A DNA stretch of 64,000 bases from Plectrocnemia conspersa (taxonomy: Eukaryota; Arthropoda; Insecta; Trichoptera; Polycentropodidae), in assembly GCA_009617715.1 (NCBI GenBank), contig VTFK01000092.1, positions 868,001 to 932,000 of the forward strand. The letters run 5' to 3'. The notes under the pieces were generated by a model. That model saw only the letters and a program-made list of their open reading frames with translations. It was not told the DNA's origin and searched no databases. This document shows positions 55,091-64,000 of this stretch, one piece after another (position 1 is the first letter of the stretch; each line of letters opens with the position of its first letter). Position numbers and translations under genes: made by a program.

Positions 55091-55659
55091 AAATATTTCT
55101 TTAATAAAAACTTAAATTGTTCATTTTTATCACACCTCGTATTTGTTAATTGTACGTATACAGTAAAATCCAAAATTCGTATTTTTACTGTTTTTTGTAA
55201 AAAGAAGCAAAAAGTTTAATTGAAAAGAAAGTCATAAAACAAAAACGACAAAATATCCGTAGCTTGTAAGAATGCTTAGGAAAAGCCCTGTAATTTTTAT
55301 TTAAACTATTTATTTTTAGTATAAAAAAATGGAAAGCATTATCACTAAGAAATCATGGTAAAATATATTTTTGACCATTGCTAAAATTACGTTTTCAGTG
55401 CGAAAAATGAAAATAAGGGGGGAAAGTGCCACCTAAGTAAAGTAAGTATAAAATGTAAGTTATTCTATATTCAAAAATCTTATCTAATCTTAATAATAAT
55501 AAAAAACAAATTAAATTTTGTGAAAAAAAATCGTTTTTTCGTTACATTATATAAAATATAACTAAACATGAACGTCAAAAGCATTGTTATGTCGCACCAC
55601 ACAAATACCTGTAATAAAAAAAATAAAAATTTGACAGATCGTGCTCCGCTGTATACAAT

Positions 55660-55880
55660 GTTGCCAGCGCAAAAATATGAATGGCGCGCCGGGCCGGGGG
55701 AGGGGGGGTCCGTGTTGTCAGGCGGCCTTGCGAGGTCGCGCAAACACTCTCTCCTGCTCGTTCACGAACGTACACACACACGTGCGCGCGCCGACACGTG
55801 TTCGCGATTCCGATTGACGCCGTCTGACGCTTCCGCGAGCGTTACGCCCACGCCGGCGATAGATGCGTCGATAATAAGGG
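55660..55880. promoter_or_regulatory. CpG-rich patch, candidate promoter
   Basis: GC- and CpG-rich, with AATGGCGCGCCGGGCCGGGG and CACACGTGCGCGCGCC. It lies about 5.6 kb upstream of the Atx-1 coding exons on that gene's strand, so it could be its promoter or a 5' UTR exon. Inference only. Confidence 0.3.
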
Positions 55881-58199
55881 AATCTCAAAAATTTCAATAG
55901 AAAAAAAATAAACAAGGGTAAATAATATTAAATTTAATATTTAATGTATAATAAAGAAACTGAGGAACTATCAATGAGAAAAATAGGAAGAAATCCATAT
56001 ACAATCAATAAAATGAGAAAAAAAATCAGCGTTGTTTCAAATCAAAATCGTTGTTACATATTAAAAACTTTCTTGATGCACCACCGAATTAATTAAGCAA
56101 CGTTTGGTAATAGCAAAACTGTTCTAAGTAAATGTATAATACCAAATATTTATTAACAAAAATAATATGGAAAAAATCGAGTTATAAACTTTTGTACACG
56201 AGCATCATCTCCTATGCAAAGTAAAAAATCTGACTGGCAACACTAATACGTTTGACTGTAATGGTGAATAAATACCTGATTTGTTTGACAGAATATTAAT
56301 TTTGATACTTCCGATACTTACTTTTATATTATAATTGTTTAATTTAATATGTAAGTGTGTCGGAGAGAAATACCTTAGATATGAACATTTTATTTGACAT
56401 TTTTTTCGAGATATTAATATCGTAAGAGGACATGTGCACTGAGTGTACATAACAGTAAAGTAAAGATTAAACACGCGTTAGGCATATTATAAATTTTTCT
56501 GATCCGATTTAAGTTAATATAACGTTAGTGGAAGTATAATGTAGTAATATATAAATAGTATCTTGTTTTATATATGTTTATAGTTTTATTTTGAGAAAAT
56601 ATTATTTATTTTAATTACGGTACTGCTTTATATTATAAGAACCAACTAAATGAAACCGTGAAAAAGTAGTATTTACAATCACAAAACAATGAACACAATT
56701 GCAAATCGATTACAAAGCCACTAAAAAGCGAATAAAATAACATTGAACTTAGACATACTTCAAGTTAAATTTATACAATATATTAAATGCGAACGCGTTT
56801 GGCAATGGGCGATGTTTCAATCGTTCTATGATTTTAATTATTATTGATATAATTAATAATTTAATGTCCAATTATCGTAAAATATAAAACCGAATGAAAA
56901 TAAAATTTGTTGCTAGTCAAAGAGGAACAAGCGATCATTAATTTGTTCGTGTGATACCGGAATTTGGTTCGTTTCGTCTCGAAGCGCCCGATGTCGTTTT
57001 ACATAAATTTACGCAAATTTATTTGATCTAAAACTGTTATAAAACAAAAAGGAAAATCAAACGGAGCGAAAAGAGGTGAGGGTTTTTAACGCCCCTTAGA
57101 AATTATTTTATTCTTTGCTAAATATTTTACGAACCATTACTTCAAACGACAAATTAAACACGAAATGCGTAAAATAATAAACTGTATTGAACACATCTGT
57201 GTTGTATTTTTTACAAAATATAATTTACGATGTGCTAACCGCAAATATTGATTGAAATGTTGAACTTGCTATACTCGAATAATACTCACAGTTTCAGTTT
57301 ACAGAGTAACCGCAACAATTTTCGCGTACAAATATTTTTACGGTCGAGTAAACAGCGAGTTTTTTATGGTTAATCGTAAAGCGCGAGTATCGGACGAGAT
57401 CTCGACGAGTACTGAAAGTATATAATAAATAGAATGGTCGTGCGAATCGTGGAAAATCAACAAAAACCTATAATCACCAATACGCAGAAAAGACCAGTAC
57501 TCGACCGTTTATTGTTTACGTTTGGTTTTTACGCAATTTTACATACAATATATGCAACAGCTTCAGAGCAATACACTAGTAACTCTACGACAGTTAAAAA
57601 ACTTGGCTTAATGAGAACATTATGTTCACTTCTATATGTTGGATATATCGGGAACATACTTTGAGCGTGTTAAAAATATAATAAAACTAATTGTTATAGT
57701 TATTTGCGACTTACACGTGTCGATCGTATATTTGGATGGATTAGAACTACTCGAAAGTAAACCTTATAAACAAGTTTGTATATTACAGCATTGCTAAATC
57801 TCTAGCTATTTAAATAATTATCGTTATTCTAAGAGTGCTTTTTAGACAAACAATAGACAATAATATAGTCTGTTTCTATCCCAAAGCATCGCCTTAGCTA
57901 GACAATCGATAGTAAGAAAGAATGAAATAGCGCAATCATAATACTCCCGCTAAAAATTTACACCAAATACCTCCACAAATCGGAACTCGATTTTTATATT
58001 ATTTCGCTTCTGACGTATCAAGCGAAACTACACCGAGTAGTGATCAAGATGATCTTAAGAGGACTGAGGAAAACGTCAAAGTCCAAAAGCATTAAATATT
58101 CAGTAATCACATAATCAGTATTTTTAATTATGCTACTAAAAATCCATAATAATTGGAAAATATATTTTTATAGCCCGTTAGAAGTGAACTAAAATAATT
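55881..58199. other. Gene-free apart from the small ORF at 57.4 kb
   Basis: CpG-richer DNA at about 57280-57430 precedes that ORF. Otherwise AT-rich with nothing recognised. Confidence 0.45.
57434..57664 (+). CDS. Small hypothetical ORF behind a TATA-like box
   Basis: 76 codons from ATG to TGA, beginning MVVRIVENQQKPIITNTQKR, with a hydrophobic middle LLFTFGFYAILHTIYA and a second hydrophobic stretch near the end. TATATAATAAATA lies about 15 bases upstream, behind a CpG-richer segment. No family is recognised and the ORF could be chance. Confidence 0.2.
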   Translation: MVVRIVENQQKPIITNTQKRPVLDRLLFTFGFYAILHTIYATASEQYTSNSTTVKKLGLMRTLCSLLYVGYIGNIL

Positions 58200-58455
58200 C
58201 TTGATCGGCCGGCAAGTGGTTAGCTTCTCACCGATCGACCCCGATTCGGCTGATTAGAGGGCGTATTGCTACGCCGACGCCAATGTGCGCGTCCTGACAC
58301 GACGTCAATGCAACTTCGCAAACTAAACAGGGCAAAACGCTCTTCTTTATATCGACGCAGACAAATTTAGCAGCAACTGCAAACTAACTGAGCAGTCATC
58401 GCGAAAAAGGACAACCAGCTTCAGAAGATTCCGCAATTAATAATAAAATCATATA
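58200..58455 (+). repeat. Solo-LTR-like module (copy 2)
   Basis: CACCGATCGACCCCGATTC, TACGCCGACGCCAA, a CRE-like GACGTCA, CTTTATATCGACGC (TATA at 58346), ACAACCAGCT, AAGATTCCGCAATTA and AATAAAAT. The first and last blocks match the 37-kb copy; the middle matches the 63-kb copy. Confidence 0.5.
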
Positions 58456-61400
58456 CAACTGATGTCACGCCTTTTTTTGTTTATCATCAGCATTACATGT
58501 TAAACGAATAATCCGTACTTATTCACAAATATTACGATTAAAACCTGTGCTTTTGATAGCTCGATAAAAACATTTTTTTAATAAATATATGTATATCTTA
58601 GTTGTAGGTTCTGAATTTGTAAAAATGAATCAACGAATTGTATATTTTACGGAACAAATTTTATTAAAAAAATCAGGATATTATAAAAAATTAAACCAGG
58701 AAAGGAAATATTCTCAATCTAAAATATTATTTAATGGCAAAAGTCTCACTATATAGAATCTATAAATAATATAAGTTGTTTCAGAGATTTTTCAAATAAT
58801 ATGTAATTAAATCAGTTTAATATAAAAGTAGCGATTAATATTTTAATAATGCCACCAAATTTTACAATTAGAATCTAAAAATTTAATGTTATACCGAGGT
58901 TTTTGAAAACTGCGAAATTCAAGATAAATAAAAATGACATAAAGATAAAGAAGTCGAACAAACTATGATATAGAACCTGATTCAATGTATATGTATAGTT
59001 GTTCTAAATAATTTAATTTTCACAGGTATAATAACTTTTCGGGTATTGATTTATTTGCTTGGCCATAAGCTATGTGGCACTCTGGGAGCACGATGGGAAG
59101 TACGATGACCGGCGGCGCCTCATCCACCGGCCTCATATTTTACATTCAACAACAATATAATGCAGCGGCCTCATTACTACTTTACAACACTAAAAAATCC
59201 TAATAGATACGTACAGTTCCATTAACATTGTTTTTGTACTCGAACTGCGATTTTTCGTTTGACTGCCTATGTTTTAAAGTTAAACTGATCTATAATAAAA
59301 AGACACAAGATTTGATTAAGCGCTCGTATTAACATTTGAGGCAGCCCTGATACGGAAGCGGTGTGAGTCAGTGCGGTGTTTTAAGATCAATGAAAGTGGC
59401 GTAGTATACACTCACTCTTGGCCGAGATTCAGATCTGACCATAAATTATCCTACTATTACACGAATTTTATGTTCACGATGTATGTATGTAAACAACGTT
59501 AGCTTTATTATCATCGTAACGTATAAACATACATTATATACGACGGTAACGTAAAACTTTTATCTTCAACGAATCGAAAAAGCTAGAGTCGAACTTCGGG
59601 TACACGTAACTTTACCGACCTTATTTTCGTATATTGTTGCCAACATTTCGTTTAATTATATACGTATACTTATATATGCATAAGTATTGTATAATATGTA
59701 TCGATTGGCTTGCGTTTATTACAAGTATTTCGGAAACTTCGGTCAATATGAGAAAATGGTGTGGGAGTACTATGACGCAGTTCACGGGTTTGATTTTCGT
59801 ATTTTGTGAAAATAAAAATAAATATAAACGTCTTTAGTGAACTGAAAAAAAGTATAAATGTAAAGCATATTTTATATTATATTAATAATATTTTAACGAT
59901 GATACATAATAAAAGCAAAAAAAAAGTCTTAAACCTAACAATTTTTAATATAAAACCAAGACATGCTCTCGTCGGTATCGTTTAGCGAAAGTTAGACTAT
60001 AAAAATAAATTAATACATGAGCGCACGAAGGTCACCTCAAAAATTACTTACTGAACAAAAAAGTTCATTTAATATTAAAACGTAGCAATTTTTTATTAAA
60101 GCGCCACCGAAAGATTTACAGTAGCTATACGTATAAGTGTTTAATGTTCTAAACTATAGTTATATATTTTGCATCACTATATAAATAAACTACAATCACA
60201 ATATACCCTTAAAAATGTTGAGCTCTACAGTGAGTTTAAGGGGCTGTGTTTATTACGCCAACTTCTTATTAGGACGTCAAAACCGAACGTGACGTCACCG
60301 GCTAGAAGGCTTTCCGGGAATTTTTCAAATCTTGTTTACTCATCCCTCTCATGCGGAAAATTGCGAAATTTTCCGCATCGCATTGTTTTCCATATTCGAT
60401 CCAATTCACATTATACAAGTCGTTGAATAATAATCAATATTTTATTGTCGAGTTATAATTATAGGGCAATGGACCCGAGATAATACACAATGACAAATCG
60501 TATCGGGCTCTTTATTAAAAAGAGTTTAAATTAAACGATGAATATTTATATTTCTTAACTGCCAATAATTATATAATACCTATACAAAATGTGTATCAAG
60601 GTCGATTCGTTGGTTCTTCGACTTTAAATCGTGTATTCAAAACGCCTACTTATGTTGCAGTAATTGTTATATTGTATAGAAAATTAATTACATTGCGGAC
60701 TTTAATTTAATCGTAGATCAAATTAATTTTTCAGTTAATGTGAGCCACGTGAAATTAAAAAAATGAAAGCCCTAGAAATAGACACTTTCTAATATCGCGT
60801 ATGAATAGATTAAGCATGTATGCTATTAAATCAGTTTTTGCCAAAAACACATGTAAACATGCATTAGATTTTTATTTTATTACAGTTTTATTTCACTACG
60901 ATATATTTAAAAATATTTTTTATTACATTTTTATAATTAACTATTATACATAAAACATATTTAATTCTGTTGAATCTGAGTTTTAAATATAAAAAAGGAA
61001 TATTACTGCTGAAAAAAATATATTTCTTATATATTTTATTATTTTTACTGAATTATTTTAAAATAAAAATAATTTAGTTAAATAATGAGTTGCAAGTTAC
61101 GCTGATAAAAAACGAGGTTCCGAGCGCAAAGCGCGAAATTATGAGCGCGAATCACAATACAGCCGCCGGCAGAACTACATAGATTCAGTGCAAGCGATAG
61201 AGAAAACCGAAATTAACTCTAATAATATTATCAAATATACGAAACACGATGCCCAACAATAATAAAAACGCATTATTAATAAGATAGTAATAAATAAAAA
61301 TATTTTTTTTAAATAGTGTGAGCTTCACGAAGCTCGGAGTTCAAATTTTTGAGTGCATAGCGCGAAACTTTTTTTTACTAAAAATTTCTAAAATTGATTT

Positions 61401-61544
61401 AAAATTTTTTTTTATGATATTTTGTAATTATAAAAAAAAATATTACATGACATGATTAAAATTTTCATTGATTCATACTAACAAATGTCTCATAGTAAAT
61501 TACCGTCATTTGAGACATCTGGTAGTCTAAATAATGACCTGAAA
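58456..61544. other. Gene-free
   Basis: GC-richer patches near 59040-59140 and 60250-60400 (GACGTCAAAACCGAACGTGACGTCACC carries two CRE-like sites). GCGCGAAATTATGAGCGCGAA near 61130 and GCGCGAAACTTTT near 61363 recur loosely. No exon. Confidence 0.45.
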
Positions 61545-61640
61545 CTATAATTTATTTATTTATTTTTATTAAATCTTATTAAATCCGTTGTAAACTGACA
61601 GGCGTAAGCCCAATGCGTTACAACGGACAAATCTGTAGTA
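61545..61640 (-). mobile_element. Non-LTR 3' end fragment with hairpin (copy 2)
   Basis: The same arrangement as at 31.16-31.24 kb: an (AAAT)n-type tail (61549-61570), then arms TCCGTTGTAA (61584-61593) and TTACAACGGA (61618-61627), a perfect 10-bp stem around a loop with CTGACAGGC and AATGCG. The stem sequence differs from copy 1 but still pairs. No ORF2 coding is recognisable next to it. Confidence 0.75.
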
Positions 61641-62399
61641 ACTGTATAAGTAAGTCAATCAAACAACCATTAGAAACGTAGCTGAAGAAAAATAGTACAG
61701 CATTTTTTTGTAGAAGGTTGCTAAAAAGGAAGAACAGTATTTTAAATTTATTTTTTAAGAAAATAAAAAGGTGTAGAAACACGGGTAATAAAATAATAAC
61801 TTCGTGCACAACATATGCAGAATGCATTTGTATCACGTTTAAGACAGATAGCTAATGAAAACCTATCTCCAATAGACTTTTACTTGTTACATTAAAGAAG
61901 TGCAAGAAAAACTGTCTTAAACCATCATGGAGCTTACATATCTAAAATATATGCCTATACCAAAACCAAAATTTTTAATTATTTTCAAACTTCTTTAACG
62001 CCTCAAAATATACTGAGATATATATAATATACTTAGGAATCAAGAAGAGTACCTGAAGGTAGTGTGCTAGGACCTATACTAATGCATATATTATATTTGT
62101 GGCATATTATTGTATTGAAGATTCATCTTAAAATATACCAACTGTTGTTGTATAAAGCACATGAGCTTCCGCCCACGAGCAGCTTCATACGAACCCGGGT
62201 GAGCTCTACATCGAGGCGTCCTACTTGGGCTGTCGTTAGAGATAATTCAGCGCGAATTTATTGATTGTCTCCTAGCATCACCTTTTTTACTCGAGACGGA
62301 TAATGATTCCATGAACAGATGTGAAAAAAAATGATTGGGTAAATGTGCATATAGTATGTATATTTACGTTAAGCATATAAAAATGGGGTGAGTGGATAA

Positions 62400-62790
62400 A
62401 TTCGAGCAGCGTGCGCTCGAAAATCCTCGCGTACGCAGATTCGTAACAACGTTTGTCGGCTGGGCAGGGGAGATAGTACGTGTCCTCCATTCCCGACCTA
62501 GGTCGAGGAGGGCCGCCACCCCTTCGGGGGCCGCCATGAATGGGCGCGTCCGCCCTGACACACTAACGTAAAGCGCTCCCCCGGCCCACACCACCCATCT
62601 ACGCCGCAATTTCCTACACCGACGACCGCACAGCTGGAACTTTTCAGGGGCGTGGAGCGATCGTATGTTGAACGGTGGGTGGGTGGTCGGATAGAGATGT
62701 TCGGATAGACCGGAGAAAGGGGGAGGGAGTGTAAAAAAACAACAAAGCTGTCCGCACGGGCGGCCTTCGGAGAGCTAGCCCCGAGAGATC
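62400..62790. promoter_or_regulatory. CpG-rich patch, candidate promoter or 5' exon
   Basis: GC-rich stretch with ACCCCTTCGGGGGCC (stem-loop) and GGTGGGTGGGTGG. The minus strand has an open frame of about 80 codons (MRRRWVVWAGGALYV to SNLSTHPIFICLT) with no family that I know. It may be a first exon of an unseen gene. Confidence 0.25.
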
Positions 62791-62869
62791 GGGATAAGGT
62801 ATGAAATCGTAGGAATCTGGTGGGAGATATATATTATTTAGTCGTAACGGAACTAAAGTACTTTTATTG

Positions 62870-64000
62870 GACATTATCTGCCTCATGTGGTCGTTCCATT
62901 AAACGAGCGGCGCACAGATCACATGTTTTCAACACCCAATTCAATAAACTAATCACTATAGCCCGGGGCGTAGATATAATCGATTCGATTAGGTAGAACA
63001 GAATACGATAATTTAACATACGGCATAACATACGAAGATAGGGCATTTTGATACGCCGACGCCAACGGATGCGTTCTGGCACCGACGCGACGTCAGTCAA
63101 AGCAGGACATCTCAGGCGAAAGAGACCGTGCTTTTATATCTACCTAAACTGTAACTCTAAGGGTTATCTGAAACTTATTTTAATTATAATTATTAACGTT
63201 ATAATAACGTTAATAATATGATTGTAATACTGCATTATTAAAAATTGTTCATTCAATTTTAAACCACTTAACCTCGCATTTATTCATACGATAAGCCAAC
63301 TACTTTACTAATATTTAATCATAAACGAGCTTATAAGTTTATAAGCTTCGTTCAAGATGTGTTTGTTTGCGTAATCGTTACTATTATGGTTGAATTCAAC
63401 AGACTTTAGTACATATAATATATATTTATATACATATATTGCTGGCAATACTTAAATAATATATTTCAACTTTCTATTTCATTATCAAATTTAATAACCT
63501 CAACATTTTCCACACAAAACCACACAATCTAATATGATCACGTCCCATCTTCTGGAAAGGTTGGTCGGGTTTTATTAGATCCGATGGAAAAACTGCTGAG
63601 CGAAAGGGACCTTTGCGAGTGCACATTTGAATAATATATCCGCAATAAGGCTCTAATCCCGGCGCCTCGAGAAGAAGCACGTCACGTCGATAAATCTCAT
63701 TAATGTGGCAGAATACCATGTATACATAAATATTTTTCACGCCGAGGGAAGCTAGAAGATCGGAAAATGAATTAGCGAGAGAAAAGAAAATGGAAAAGTT
63801 TGGTGGGTGGATTTGAGCCAAGAAAAAAATAAGACGGATTTAAAGTAATGTATACTTTAAGCAAATTAAATTTTAAGGCACGCTTTAATTTCGTAAAGTG
63901 AAAATACATGGGCGTCTTAAGTATAGTTTGTTTGGGTTTAATTACATTCAATTTACAATCGACCTTATAATTATTTAGACCAGTAACTATTATCTGGTAG
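62870..64000. other. Gene-free to window end, apart from the 63.05-kb module
   Basis: The minus-strand ORF at 63821-63474 (115 codons, MAQIHPPNFSIFFSLANSFS start) matches no family that I know and may be chance; the last 180 bases show nothing. Confidence 0.4.
63040..63160 (+). repeat. Solo-LTR-like module (copy 3, partial)
   Basis: GATACGCCGACGCCAA, CGACGTCAGTC and GCTTTTATATCTACC align with the middle of the 58.2-kb copy over about 115 bp. The poly(A)-side block is missing. Confidence 0.45.

Noticed and set aside
55568..55900. 110-codon + ORF across the 55.7-kb CpG patch
   Set aside because: Open frames occur on both strands there because GC-rich DNA has few stops; no domain seen.
63474..63821. 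115-codon minus ORF near the window end
   Set aside because: No family match, ordinary composition and no splice or promoter context; could be chance, so not called as a gene.
1..64000. CRISPR array, operon or other prokaryotic system
   Set aside because: No short regular direct repeats with unique spacers; spliced genes and metazoan transposons show a eukaryotic genome.

Overview
This window is a piece of an insect nuclear genome. It is AT-rich, its genes are split by many introns of 55-70 bp plus a few long ones, all with GT-AG borders, and it is full of decayed eukaryotic transposons (hAT, Tigger/pogo, mariner, piggyBac, jockey-like non-LTR). Two conserved animal genes can be read with confidence. 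Protein details look non-dipteran, but I cannot name the order or species.

Layout. Bases 1-34,400 hold no intact gene that I can support. They contain a tandem array built from retrotransposon C-terminal pieces (2.6-3.8 kb), a degenerate array (5.5-6.6 kb), an internally deleted Tigger element with perfect 22-bp ends (12,722-13,912), small MITEs, and a three-layer nest at 23.0-27.2 kb: a hAT element with an intact 8-bp target duplication, inside a Harbinger-like MITE, inside a ~141-bp tandem array. Further on are a piggyBac tail (27.4 kb) and two non-LTR fragments (29.0 and 31.2-32.9 kb). Scattered between are short CpG- and GC-richer single-copy-looking patches that may be regulatory.

Bases 34,783-43,655 (+ strand) encode the obligatory NMDA receptor subunit, Nmdar1 (GluN1). 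I could build a 15-exon model whose phases agree at every junction and which gives 938 residues, ending in SHLIV. Long introns 1 and 12 carry repeats; intron 12 also carries an exon-like antisense ORF. Converging on it from the - strand is an Ataxin-1 homologue (46,526-50,020): two coding exons with a Q/H-rich tract, an AXH domain split by a 2.4-kb intron holding a dead mariner, and a C-terminus in which the conserved KRRWSAP motif lies one base out of frame.

Bases 50,000-64,000 contain one unidentified GC-rich ORF (50.8-51.15 kb), CpG-rich patches at 55.7 and 62.5 kb that could be promoters, promoter-plus-poly(A) repeats resembling solo LTRs (58.2 and 63.05 kb, with a third copy in Nmdar1 intron 1), and a second copy of the non-LTR 3' end at 61.55 kb.

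The most interesting sequence-level signals are: (1) a 3'-terminal RNA hairpin shared by two non-LTR copies with compensatory base changes; (2) the one-base frame break at the Ataxin-1 14-3-3/NLS motif; (3) the dispersed TATA-to-AATAAA modules; (4) the tandem multiplication of a retrotransposon C-terminal segment; and (5) possible alternative ends of Nmdar1. I found no CRISPR array, operon or rRNA gene, and no convincing tRNA gene.
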